Of a stretch of 64,000 nt of DNA, positions 25,331 through 37,266 are shown in pieces. Position 1 is the first letter of the stretch; each line of letters starts with the position of its first letter. The notes below the pieces were generated by a model that was not told the DNA's origin, searched no databases, and was given only the letters and a program-made list of their open reading frames with translations. The position numbers were made by a program, and so were the translations under genes. This DNA comes from Congeria kusceri. Lineage: Eukaryota > Mollusca > Bivalvia > Myida > Dreissenidae. The stretch is taken from assembly GCA_027627225.1 (NCBI GenBank), contig JAPFQT010000361.1:76001-140000 (forward strand), written 5' to 3'.

Positions 25331-26834
25331 ATAGATGAATTTTTTTTTTTCAAAACCGCAATCGTAATTACGATAGCAAAGCTACTATGTGACGACAACT
25401 TAAACGAATACGATTGCGTCATAATGATCGCATTTTCAGACATAAATAATAGCATAAGAAGTTTATAATCTGGATTATTTTAAAACCACACTTTATTAAT
25501 TCAAAAAATTATTCTTATTATTTTGAGAAAGGTGTATTATCAGACTTACAAAATCAAAGAATAATTACACTATTGCCAAACCAAGGAAAAACACAATATT
25601 AATTCGACGATAAGTTTGTTAAACACAGATTACACTATCGCAACAAAAGCAATGGCAATCCGATTAAGAAAGTTTCACAAATGATATACTTTGATACAAA
25701 TGGTTTTATGAACAACAGTTCAGTTCCGAGTTTATTGGCTAATCGGCACATTTGCCTTTGGCCATTTACAATACGTTAAATTTAATTATGGCCAAGACAC
25801 ATATAACATAAATAGAATTTTGCAATCGTATACAACAAATGTACAAGGTTATAATTGTAATGTGGGGTATTTAAATAAGTACTATATAATATATATATAT
25901 AGTGAGAAGAAGCAGCTTAATATGCAATTTATTTTTACTATTATTAGTTCGCCTAATTGCTTGTGGGCTTAAGACACGTATTATAGATGAAATTGTGCAA
26001 ACGTACTCATTACAATATATGTCAGTGATACATAAAAATGATACAAAGTAGAACATTTGCACTGTTATTAATAAATCTTTTTAACGTAAGATATAGAATA
26101 TATTTATATACTACGACATTAATCACTTTATGCATGTGTAATCACATTATATCATATCTTTTATATCTGACTATCACATTTTCATTATTAGACTATGATT
26201 TTAATTACATATGTAGTTACAAAGATTAATCTATTAACACTATAATTATATGGATTATGACGTTATTTACAACAATACTCATTACTTGTTTAGATGGGTT
26301 ATATTATATCATTAGAAAGTGACTTTTGATATTTTTTGTATTTCATACTACCATTCGCGTTACATACAATGTAGTATATATAAGTTTTTGTTCCTCTTAG
26401 AATAGCGCCTATTAAAGAAAGCTATCAGGGAAAAACAACAGCAAATAGTACAGCCAATACATCATTAGAACAAAACGTTTGTGCTCCCTTCAAAATAGCG
26501 CTATTGGCGAAAACGAAACAATGGGTGCAATCAGACAACAACAGCAAATGGTAGAAATATACGAGTTCATAATTAAAACTAAACAAAAATGTATAATAAA
26601 CGTAAAGCAAGATATCGGTAATGCTTTGACAAATCTGTATATAGAGTTTTAAGATACTACATAATAAACAATGATATATTTACGAACATTGTTATAATAA
26701 TTAGTCTCCTTTTCAGAATGCACAGTATAAATACTGATAAATTCAGATAATCATGTAACATATTCGACCATATCTTGGTGATATACAAATTATTCCTAGT
26801 ATATGTATATATTGTAAAGTGATATTTAAAATTG
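25331..26834. other. no recognisable feature
   Basis: Very AT-rich. Part of 26,400-26,830 may be the 3' untranslated region of the minus-strand LINE at 26,835-27,295. No gene seen. Confidence 0.4.
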
Positions 26835-27295
26835 CATTATAAGAAAAAGCAGGTAAATGTCTAACATAACTTTTGTATTAAATTCATTGCATTATATATA
26901 AACTTTGATACATTTATTATTTTACTTTCTCTCTTATCAAACATTATGTATTTGAATTTTGTGACATTAGGCCAATTAAATGGGATAGTATAATCATTTC
27001 AAAGATCTGAATAAGCAGTGTAACATAATAAAAAATGGTATTCAGATTCAACTACATTTTGTGTACATAGTTTGCATTTCCTGTAGTTTCAATTTCAACA
27101 GAATGTGATGGTAGCCTTCAACGAGTTAATTCCGTACAATGTTTTTCATTTTTTACACACAATAAATAATTTTCGAAATCAAAATCTTGTTTAAATTTAC
27201 AATAATATTCCATCTTTAGTTGAAATGATAAGGTTTCATGCCAGGATTGAATATACTGATCTCTTAATCTCATATGACAACAGATATATTCGGGA
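26835..27295 (-). pseudogene. LINE ORF2 C-terminal fragment, minus strand
   Basis: On the minus strand one frame runs through LRDQYIQSWH, KMEYYCKFKQDFDFENYLL and HCTELTRL, and then, after a stop, CTQNVVESEYHFLL, FNWPNVTKF and VSKFIYNAMNL. This order (conserved helix, Cys-containing knuckle before EYHFLL, WP motif, terminal KFIYxA) is the C-terminus of the same general LINE group as the copy at 56,470-60,320, where EYLFLFTCPL and KYIYF can be read. It abuts the oppositely oriented LINE fragment at 27,300, so one was inserted next to or into the other. Stops show it is dead. Confidence 0.7.
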
Positions 27296-27299
27296 AAAT

Positions 27300-27780
27300 T
27301 TACGATCAATATTTGATGTTATATCCTATTTAAACTCAACAAATAAACCAGGATTGTTGTCTTTTCGATTTTTGAAAAGATAATTGATAGTCTTGGTCAC
27401 ACTTTTATGTTAAATGCCTCGAGCGATTAAACTTTGGATCGAACTTTATTCAGTGGATATAAATGTTTTGCATAATCATAAATAGCTTAATTATAAACAA
27501 CGGACATCAGATAGCTTCAATATAAAAAGAGATGTACGACAAGACTGCCCGTTATCATCTTCCATATTTGTCATAAGTTTGCAATTTCTCTCTAATAATA
27601 TTGAATGTAATGGTGAAATAAAAGGTATTAAAGTATTAAACAATGATATCAAACACACATTTTTTGCAGACAATGCCATTTTTTCAGTCATTAATAAACA
27701 CATTAGTGAGCTTTAAAAATAAGTTTGGCCTATGTCTAAATACCGCGAAATCAACATATAATATTTAGAATTAGTTTATT
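27300..27780 (+). pseudogene. L1-like LINE reverse-transcriptase fragment
   Basis: Frames joined across indels read IFDVISYLNSTNKPGLL, SLIINNGHQIASI, KRDVRQDCPLSSSIFVIS, NGEIKGIKVLNNDIK and FFADNAIFSV. These are the classic order of RT motifs: the NKPG region, the NG hairpin, the VRQGCPLSP-like block (here DCPLSSS) and the FADD box, with the second Asp changed to Asn. The remainder of the same protein type lies at 29,330-30,480, after an intervening tandem array. Non-functional. Confidence 0.75.
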
Positions 27781-27825
27781 AAATACAACAAGTACACACT
27801 TTTGTTTAATTAAACTAATTATTTT

Positions 27826-27955
27826 TTGCAGGAATGCCACTTTTTTAACAGTGGAAGTGAAAACTCATTAATTAACACATAAGTGAGTTTTAAAATATAT
27901 CTGACCTTAATGTAAATAACTCGATATCAACTGTATTAAGAATTGGTTCCTGGTT
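27826..27955 (+). repeat. diverged duplicate of LINE segment 27,665-27,775
   Basis: gcaggaatgccacttttttaa through atatcaactg parallels gcagacaatgccattttttc through aaatcaacat, in direct orientation 160 bp upstream. It is therefore a local duplication of the RT FADD region. Confidence 0.6.
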
Positions 27956-28830
27956 GGATCAAGGTCAAGGTCACTGTTACTTAAAGTAGGAAAATGGTTA
28001 CCGCTCAATAACTTGAAAATGAATTGAGATATTTTAATGAAACATCATACGTATCTATGTATGCATATGGGGTGGGTGGGGTCATGGTCACCGTAACTAA
28101 AAATAGAAATAGAAAAAAAGTATTCCGCTCAATAACTTAAGAACATATTAAGATATTTTTATGAACCTTTATACATAGACACCTTATATCGAGACCTCGC
28201 ATGGGATTGCATATGAAGTGGGTGGGGTCAAGGTCACGGTCACCATGACTAAAAATGTAAAACAGTTTCCGCTCAATGACTATATAACGAAATCAAATAT
28301 TTTAATGAAGCTATTTATGTATATACCTTATATCTAGACCTCGCCGTTTGCGATTGCATATAGGGTGGATGAGGTCAAGGTCACCATTACTTAAATTACT
28401 TAAATAGAAAAACGGTTTCTACTCAATAACTTGAATTAAAATATTTTAATGAAACTTCATATGCAAATACCTTTTATTGAGACCCCGCTTGAGTGGGCGG
28501 GTCAAGGTAAAGGTCTCCATTACTAGAAATAACACTCCACAGCTCAAGAACGACTTAAGGTATTGTTACGTTACTTCAAATGTACATACCTTATATTGAA
28601 ACTTCACTTGGGCTTGCATATAGGATAGGTGGAGGTCAAGATTACTGTTACTTAAAATGAAAAAACCGGTATCGGCTCAATAACGAAAGAACGAATTGAA
28701 CTATTGTAATAAAACTTCATGTATAGATACATTATAGCAAGACCTTGCATGGGATTGCATATTGTTTGTGTGGGTTCAAGATCAAGAGACGCTGTTTGGT
28801 ATTATTTAGGGGTCAAAGTCACCATTACTT
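27956..28830. repeat. tandem array of ~125-150-bp units
   Basis: The phrase gcatatggggtgggtggggtc and variants recur near 28,063, 28,210, 28,357, 28,490, 28,616 and 28,757, each followed by caaggtcacggtcacc-like sequence and then tccgctcaataact. The array splits the LINE. Confidence 0.75.
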
Positions 28831-29329
28831 AAGTTAAAATAGATCAAATGCTTTCTGCTAAATAACCCAATAGTTGATTGAGCTTTTGCTATACCGATAC
28901 AACTTTTGCAATTACATTAACATACTTAAGGTCAAGTTAAATGTCCTAATTAATAAATTAAAAAAGCAATTTCTTAACTGAAGTTATACTTAAGAGCAAT
29001 TCCTAACCATAGCTGTACGACCTTCACCTTGCACCCAAAATTTTATTTTATTATTTTTCTGACTTTTAGGCATTTGGTTCGAAAATTGGTTTTCGTGGAG
29101 TTTCTACGTTTTTACTACAATTATAAAATAAATTATTTTACTGTTTGTTTTAAAAACGAGACCTATGTGTTAAGCATTCTTTTAGTAAATACTTCTTAAA
29201 TATAATTATTTTTAAAATATTATACCGTATTAGCCGTCGATACGCCCCTTTAATGGGGGGGGGGGCAACTACTGTGATAAAATCATTTGCAGTACCAAAC
29301 TTTATTTATCCATTTTCAGTGCTTCTAAA
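28831..29329. other. no recognisable feature; contains an 11-G run
   Basis: AT-rich sequence following the array. A homopolymer of 11 G lies at about 29,255-29,265. Confidence 0.5.
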
Positions 29330-30830
29330 CCCATTTATAACAATATTAAATGATATAACAAAATCATTGTCAACGCCATCTGTGATTTTAAACCTTACCA
29401 AATAAAAATAAAAGTACTGTATGTAGACAACGCAAATGGAGGTTTAAACCTTAAAAATATAGTCAAAGGAAAATGGAAATTATTATAGAAGTTTAAAATG
29501 CAAAGTTATGAAAACAATATCATTCTTCCCAGTGAACTCAATGAAAGATTTAATAAACGAAATAAATATACAGAGAATATGTATTCCTTTGCGATGGTAT
29601 TGTTAAAATCAAGAGTATAATATTAAAACAAAATAACCACAGTTATAAAAAAGATATAATTTTGAAAAAGAAATCGATAACTGCGAAATGTTAAACTTCA
29701 TTTTTCAAAAGGTTGTACGGTCATTAAACGGAATTAAATTTGTACACCATGTTTATGATCTTAGAAATAAGAAAATGTACTATTTAACAGGCTTCAATAC
29801 CGATATGACATCAATAACAGAGATATAATGAAATTTAACACATTAATTACCTGTATTCTACATCAATATATACTTGAAGAAAACATAGAAAAATTAAAGA
29901 TACATTTTCCGGTGGAAACACTTTCAAATACACTTACAAAAACATTAAAAAAAACAAATGCATTACTATATTATATTCAGCTGCAAAACGAGAATTACAA
30001 CAACATTGAAAATAAATCATTTACACATCGTTGCGTAGTTTTCAATTCAGATTTATTCCAACAAATACATATTTAATTAAGTGTAATTTACATAATAACA
30101 CTATTGGTGACTTCTGTCAGTCTCGTATTGAAACTGTTGACCATTTGTTCATGTGGTCAAGCAACATTGAATATTATAATATTAGAAGCATTTATTGTAA
30201 ATAAAACTAGTTCAATATACATACAAACAAACGGCATTTTTGGTTGCACTGGAGAGAAACCTTTTGTTGATGTTTTCAATTTCACCATAAATCGTTTATA
30301 TGCAAAATGAAATACTCAAAGAGGAAACCCACCGTTCGAAGCTGCGTTCAGTATCTAAACAACAGAAACAAAATTAAAGCTAAGGTAGCCCTTATGAAGA
30401 AAAAGTACGAAATCACTGTAGAAATTGGGACCGCTTCGGATAGAAACTACTATTTTCATATATGCTGATATGTTAAAAAAAAAAAATTCTAATAAACAAC
30501 AATCCAACTTTTTCTAGTTGTCAGTTACAATATCAATATTACATTCAAAATTAGTAAAACCAAACATTTTAATTATATTTAAAAGATATATATTTTTTCT
30601 TATTATATAATTTTTATGACATCTTTATACACACTTTATTAAAATTCATACAGTAATGCATGTACTTGTGTGTATTTGATATTTTGCTATGTGTATTTTG
30701 TTCACATTTTGTTGTATATTAATTTCGTATGTATATTTGGCATTATATGCATTACATAAATATTACTATGGAAATATGTATTATAGAAACAAATAAATTA
30801 ATAAAAAATTAAAAAAAATAAACAAAAATA
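29330..30830 (+). pseudogene. L1-like LINE C-terminus and 3' UTR
   Basis: Interrupted frames include VDNANGGLNLKNI, VHHVYDLRNKKM, SRIETVDHLFM and a downstream part parallel to FEAAFSI. The DNANGGL-type motif and the Cys-rich segment ending in IETVDHLF are typical of L1/Tx1-type LINE C-termini. The 82-residue open frame at 29,828-30,076 is part of this protein (a stretch before the Cys motif). The 3' end is an A-rich tract at about 30,788-30,830. Together with 27,300-27,780 this is one degraded element. Confidence 0.65.
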
Positions 30831-32192
30831 ACACTCTTCCAAAATATAAATATCTTCCAATAGCAAATGATTAAGCGAATTTACCTTAGAATGTATTTAT
30901 ACTGAAGATGTCATTATTTGTGGAGTATTTAACTTGCCGTTAAATCAACCAAATAAGAGGATAGTATTTATCAAACAGTAATCATATTGTTGATTGCAAC
31001 ATAAACATTAGTCTTACACAAATATCGATGATTGGAATATGTCATTAGTCATACAAAAATATGACTGAACATACTATGGAAACCGCAAAAAATATATTTG
31101 AATATACATTAACATGCGAATATTAATTGGTATACATATAAATTCCAAGTTCATTGGCATTGAGCCAAACAACATTTGGCCATTAACAGTATATATGCAA
31201 GACCATCGGTTAATTTGGCGAATGGGAGAGTAAGCCCATATATGTATACATATTTCACAAAACACACACAGGTATTTATCATATATACAAATTGCATGCT
31301 AGGTATATCAATATTATAAAAGTACAACCATCCATTATAGTATTATGAAGCAGTAAGAGCTACTTTTCTGCACGTGGTCCATAACATCAATATAGATACA
31401 TTGTTGATTGCTGAACTTTTTTGACAACATACTATTTTTAAGTTCATAAGGTTTAAACAATTAATTGAAATACAATGTTTCCCTCAAACTCTCTGGATGA
31501 TTGACACAAACAAATGAAGTGATATTGTGGTTCAACAGTGCTCATGTTACATAATTTGCTTATAATATTATCAGTACTATTAAATCTACCTCTTTCTAGT
31601 TTTAAATTATGCGAATGTAGACTAAAATTGGTATCGCCATTTTCTATATTGCACATTTAACATTATTCGTTATTCATTATAATAACTTTACAACTTTGCA
31701 TTCTGCACATTTTTATTATAAATACTATAAGTAGTTAAATTGGATTGTTCATAATTTTAAGTCAGTTGTTCGTACTCTTTTTTGCAAATACGACTGATAA
31801 AGTAAATATTTTTAGTTCACAATGTACAGTTTAATTATATGTTATACGACGTTCATCGCAAAATGTACACTGTAGTTTGTCTATTTCAGTAGCTATATAC
31901 ACGTATATATAACACTTAAAAAACAATTCAACAACATGGTTACAACATGATAATCAAATATAGACAATTTAGTTCATGTAATACATACAATTAAAATACT
32001 AAACTCTTTAAAGCAGAGTTTTTATATATTTTCCAGTATACATGTATTTCAATTTAATGCATACATAGAAAATAAAGCTTTAATGAGCGTAAAAAATAAC
32101 CTAGATATTAATCTATGAAATACTTAGTTTATTTTAGATGGTGTTCTGGAGTGTAAAACTCGCTGAGTAAGCTTACAAGTCAGTAATAACAC
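30831..32192. other. no recognisable feature
   Basis: Very AT-rich, short open frames only; no motif identified. Confidence 0.5.
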
Positions 32193-33515
32193 GAGTCAAC
32201 AAGAGCTGTCAGAGGACAGCAAGCTCCACTCTTTTAAATATTTCAGTTGGTACATATGTTTGAAAGTGGAAGGGGCATACACTTGTGGACATACAAAACT
32301 GAGTTATGGCAATTATGTCATCAAAATTTACCAAGTTTCAAGTAAACATCTTGTGTAGTTTATTAATTTGAAGACTTTGGAACAAGTGGGCATACCTCTA
32401 TCAAAATGCAAAACAAAGTTATAGGGAATGTTGCACCTGATAAGGTGTTGATGACACAGATATAGTCCATGTTGCAAGTGAATAACTTATGTAGTTCTAA
32501 AATTACAAAACCTTTTAATATAAATTTTAACAAGAAACATATGTGATAAAGGGGTATAACTCTGTCAAAATACAAAGAGCTATAGGGAATGTTGCCCCTG
32601 ATACTGGAGTTGATGACACAGATATATTCCAAGTTTTATGATATGTAGTTACAAAACTTTTGAATATAAACTTTAACCAGTAAATCTATGTTGCCCCGGA
32701 CACTGGAATTGATGAAAGAAGTATATTCCAAGATTCAAGCGAATAACTTATGTAGTTCTGCAGTTACAAAACTTTTGAAAAAAAACTTTAACCAGAAAAT
32801 CTATATGAAAAATGGGCATGACTCTGTCAGAATAAAAAACATGGTTATGGGAAATGTTGCTCCTGATACTGGAGTTGAGGTCAAAAGTATATTCCAAGTT
32901 TCAAAACAATAACTTATGTAGTTGTAAAGTTACAAAACTTTTAAATATGAACTTCAACCAGAATATCAATGTGAAAAAGAGACGTAACTCTATCAAAAGA
33001 CAAAACCGAGTTATGGAGAATATTACTTCTGATACTGGAGTTGATGACAAAGGTATATTCCAAGTTTCAAGTGAACAACTTGTGTGGTTTTGAAGTTAGA
33101 CAACTTTTGAATTTAAACTTGAACCAGACAATCTATATGACAAAACGGCATTACTTTGTCAAAAGACAAAGCACGATTATGGGAGATGTTGCTCCTGATA
33201 CTGGAATTAATGACAAAGGTATATTCCAAGTTTCAAGAGAATAACTTATGTCGAACTGCAGTTACACAACTTTTGAATATAAATTTTAACTTGAAAATCT
33301 ATGTAAAAAGGGGGCATAACTCTGTAAAAATACAAAATAGAGTTATGGGAATGTTGCCCATGATACTGGAATTGATGAAAGTTACAAGTTTCAAGTGAAT
33401 AACTTATGTAGTTTCGAAGATAAAGACTTTTGAATACACACTTTAACCAAAGTCAGACGCCGACGCCGGGGGTAGTAGGAAAGCTCACCTTTTCTTCGAA
33501 TAGTCGAGCTTAAAA
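32193..33515 (+). mobile_element. tandem-repeat (~167-bp) non-autonomous element
   Basis: Begins aagagctgtcagaggacagc and ends with tcttcgaatagtcgagctta after a gacgccgacgccggg phrase. In between, units carry ggcataactctgtcaaaat, gaatgttgcycctgatactg and tatattccaagtttcaag; the last phrase falls at about 32,721, 32,888, 33,055 and 33,220, a period near 166 bp. I associate the termini with very common bivalve repeats. The small open frames across the units are artefacts of the repeat. Confidence 0.75.
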
Positions 33516-33997
33516 TTCTAACCAGGAAGTGTTTGTTATGTGTCTGCAAGATATGTATGCACTTTAGTATATATGTACTTTAATTGGCCAATACAGTTTA
33601 CACTAATAACATAGAGTTCAACCGAGGGTCCGATTTATTAAAAAATATTAAGTATGTTGAAGCTGGTTTTGCTTTAGCTCAGTATTTTCATATTGCAATA
33701 ATTTGCATGTCCGATAATCTAAATAAATTCTACTTTTGGTTGTTAAATAGGAATTTTGATTGATGATATACTTTAAAAGAGTAAAGCCTTCGAGAAACTG
33801 GACCCAACAGTTTAAGAATGCAACTAACTTATAAGGTACCATTATATATTCCAACAAGAGTTTATATTGATCTTCTTGTCCACAGACTATGGTCCTCTGT
33901 CCTCATTTAAATCACAAAGGTCTTTCTTGTAACATAACTTTCTAATTTTTAAAAGTTGTTGCCATACATTATAAATATGTGTTGCACCACATTTGTT

Positions 33998-34152
33998 TCA
34001 TTTCATTTGTGTTGAATGCAAAAGAGCTATTCTTCTGGACTTGTTACGTTCATTATATAGTTTAGCGTGTATTACTTTTAATCGTTCAGCGAGAGGCAGA
34101 TCAGCGTGAATATCAGGATGAAAACGAATAAATTCCCGAATTCCGGAGTATC
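33998..34152 (-). CDS. terminal exon: basic C-terminal segment
   Basis: The acceptor ttttacattttag opens a 155-nt exon that starts in phase 2 (two bases complete a codon) and ends at TGA 33,998-34,000. It encodes about 50 residues including YSGIREFIRFHPDIHADLPL and KLYNERNKSRR, a helical basic tail. Its phase fits the single base left over by the exon at 36,887, giving Gly at the junction. The segment resembles, from memory, the C-terminal part of proteins with the same recombinase-like domain, where a short hydrophobic helix precedes a basic NERxK-like stretch. The stretch 34,153-36,886 would be one intron holding the repeat element at 36,040-36,850. Confidence 0.6.
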
Positions 34153-36039
34153 CTAAAATGTAAAATTGTGAGTGTAATTACAAAGCTGAAGATGAAATGG
34201 TGGTTGTTAATTACACTTATTAGTACCAAGTTTGGTATCGTGACCACAACAATGCTATACAAAATGAAAGTATTTGATCTGTGGTCATAAGATCACATTA
34301 TATATTTTGTTCTAAAAATTGCCGAATACAAGTTGAATTTACTTTCATAACTAGAACCTGCATTGCGACTTTTGTTAATTGTGATCCTTACAACTGGAGA
34401 TCCACATATTTTATAATTTCACCCACCTGGTAAATTTTCTTTAGTGTCCCATTTAGAAATGTCGTGTACTGTACTGGAAAAGTATATGTTCAGCCGTTGG
34501 GTATCTTCTTCTTTCCATACAGTTTACCGTCAAACTATTAATAAAAGAAGAGGGCAACGATGGCATTAGATCGCTTAACTGAGTTTAACCAATGGTTATC
34601 TGTAGCAAACGTGTCACTTGTGTTCTGGCATAATTTTCAAAGCTTCGATAGACAACAAAACCATATTAGATTTTCTGTAGAGCCGTACAACAACAAAAAT
34701 TTTCGCAAACATAAATGTCTCAAAGTACTTTTAGAGGGTTATACAAGAAACAATATTACTTTAATATGCAGTGGTTTTAGACACGAAACGTTTCCATGAT
34801 TTCAACATAGCCATATATGGATTCAAAACCCTCACTGAGGAAGCAATGTTTCTTCGAAAAATCAAACTAGCTTGAGGATTTTGACACAGAACAGAAGCGC
34901 ATTTCCTTAAAAGTATTAAGAAATACCCATTGGTTTCTGGCAAGAGCAGGTTTTAATATTTGTGTATGTACCAGCATTGAAGAATATAAGCACTGAACAG
35001 TAAAATAAAACAGCCTTCTGTTTTCCATTCCCAGCTAGACAATTCTCAAAATAATTTATATGCAAAATACCATAATCTTTCTAACTAACACATTTAATAT
35101 ATTAGACTTGTATGTGAGTGTCATACACCTTCTTATGATGCATTTTCCCGAAAAGATATGATATTGTTTCCCGTTATATCGCACCGCTATAACAGACCAA
35201 CAAAATTATATCAGGCTTCTGTTTAAATCATTATGCTAGTCATAATACATATACACACAAATAACAGGTACATATCGAGAATACTAAAACAATATTAGTT
35301 AGACTTCAATTCACGGAATGCTACCGTCCATTTCAAGAATCTCATATCTGGCGAGTTCATTACCAACTCAGAATGACATATTGTCATAATATACGTGTTT
35401 CTCCACATGAATTGGTCATATAAATAGAGAGGCAAGAGAGGAGTGGACGGAAATTCAAACCCAAATACAGACATGCCATCCTTTAATCAGACTATTTAAT
35501 TCATAAACGGAATAGCAACAATTTTATTTATGAATTAGACACTAAACTTTTCAGTTTGATTAAATAGCAGAGTTCTGCTATATTCTCATTAAATACCCCA
35601 TTTCTTATTGAGACATGTTTTTTATCAGCATAAATTACTAAAACCTTAATCCTTTTGCCAAAGTTCCTGCCAATATGCTGAAACAAAAGAAATATTAGTT
35701 ATTCTTATACATGTAAACTTTATTAAGTTTAGACTTTATACATTGCAATGTGTCCCTGGGTATATAAACAACAACGGAATGAAGGAATGATTCGTTAACT
35801 CTGAAAGTATCATGTACATTTCATAAAATAGCCAAGAAGTTAATGGTTCTTGAAAGAAAATCCCATGTCCTTAGTCGTATGGCCATTCTCGTGCAGTCAC
35901 ATTAATTATCTGAATATAACAAATACATTTAATATGACATATATTCAAGCTATATTTTAGCGTTTTTCTTATGTACTAACCTCCAAAATATCGCAATTTA
36001 ACATTTTATAAACATTCTGCAACTGTACGATGAATCAAA
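34153..36039. other. intron of the fusion gene; no clear feature
   Basis: No conserved domain seen. A plus-strand open frame of 79 codons at 34,560-34,799 has no recognisable motif. An exon-like stretch behind a tttgtttcag acceptor at 35,677 exists but stops after ten codons in the phase required. Confidence 0.5.
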
Positions 36040-36850
36040 TATGAAACCTCTAGGCCATGCGGTTTCAGAGGAGATTTTTAAAGTCATTATGCTATTTATG
36101 TCTAAATAAACAATGTGACCCCTGGGGTGTGGTCAGTTTTGACCCATGGGGCATAATTTGAACAAACTTTGTGAAGGACCACTAAAGGATGTTACATACC
36201 AAATATGAAACCTCTGGGCCTTGCGGGTTCAGAGGAGACTATTTTTAAAGTCATTTTGCTATATATCTTACATAAACCATGAGAACCCCGGGGCGTGGCC
36301 AGTTTTGACGCCCGGGGCATAATTTGAATGATCTTTGTAGAGGACCACCATAGGATGTTACATACCAAATATGAAACCTCTGGACCTTGTGGTTTCAGAG
36401 GAGAAAATATTTAAAGTCATTTTGATACATATTCTATATAAATCATGTGACGCCCTGGGCGTGGATCGTTTTGCCCCTGAGGCATAATTTGAATAATTTT
36501 TGTAGGGAACCTCTAGAGGATGTCACATATCAAATATGAAAGCTCTGAGCCTTGCGGTTTCATAGAAGAAGGTTTTTAAAGTTTTTATTTTTTAAATCCA
36601 TTTATTATCTCTGGTGACCTGCATATTTAGCGTCCGGAAATATTTGAACAACCTTGAAAGAAGTCTCCACAAGGATCATTCCTGTGAAGTGTGGTGAAAA
36701 TCTGCCAAGCGGTTTAGGAGGAGATGTTGTTTGAATAAAAAGTTGACGACGCACGCACGCACGCACACACGCACGCACGCACGCACGACGGACAACGGGC
36801 AATCACAAAATCTCACCATGAGCACTTTGTGCTCAGGTGAGCTAAAAAGC
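36040..36850. mobile_element. tandem-repeat (~166-bp) non-autonomous element with (CACG)n
   Basis: Units carry gaaacctctgggccttgcgg at about 36,040, 36,206, 36,374 and 36,537, with cataatttgaa and ggatgttacataccaaat between them. The right end has a CACG/CACA microsatellite at 36,749-36,789, then atcacaaaatctcaccatgag and gtgctcaggtgagctaaaa. It lies wholly inside an intron of the fusion gene. Same architecture and period as 32,193-33,515 but a different sequence. Confidence 0.75.
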
Positions 36851-36886
36851 ACTGGTAAAGACAATAATTAAAATTATGGGTCGTAC

Positions 36887-36929
36887 CTTCAATATGTGAA
36901 CCTTTGTCAATTGAGATTTCTTCACCATC
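36887..36929 (-). CDS. 43-nt acidic mini-exon
   Basis: Bounded by ttttgtttag and a gtacga donor. Read in phase 0 after the exon at 37,102 it gives DGEEISIDKGSHIE plus one base, with no stop; the other frames are less compatible. The peptide continues the EIYISI ending of the preceding exon in the same acidic, beta-like style. Confidence 0.55.
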
Positions 36930-37101
36930 CTAAACAAAAGCAAATTTTATAACTCAGCAATTTATCAATAGGAGTATAATTAATTTAGCAGACAGATGAT
37001 TCGTCTTTAGTTATTTTCGAATCCTTTAAATATTGTTGAATATTTTGTTTAATAAAGTAAGGAAAACTCTGAGAAATATTACTATAATTATGCTAACCTA
37101 C

Positions 37102-37266
37102 AATTGAGATGTAAATTTCTCCGCCACTGCTTATTTCTGTAGAATCCGAATCGTGCATTTTTGAAGCAAACGATTCCCGCATGGTTGATTCTGTACAGGA
37201 GATGAAACTTGTGAATACGTCCAAATTAATTCTGTAAATAATGTTTGTAAACATTGACACAACATC
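37102..37266 (-). CDS. 165-nt exon, serine/acid-rich linker
   Basis: Strong acceptor cttttttttcag and donor gtaggt bound an exon of exactly 55 codons open in phase 0, with MFTNIIYRINLDVFTS at the start and DSDSTEISSGGEIYISI at the end. No domain recognised. The recombinase exon upstream appears to leave one base over, so an intermediate exon is missing or that donor is misplaced; in the alternative phase this exon stops after 13 codons. Confidence 0.6.

Noticed and set aside
34560..34799. 79-codon plus-strand frame beginning MALDRLTEFNQW
   Set aside because: Methionine start and decent length, but no motif, splice sites or repeat in support.
35646..35677. Alternative last exon after tttgtttcag
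   Set aside because: In the phase supplied by the exon at 36,887 it gives only ten codons before a stop; the exon at 33,998-34,152 fits the same phase and is longer.
36605..36864. Minus-strand frames rich in RACVRACVRA
   Set aside because: Translation of the (CACG)n microsatellite.
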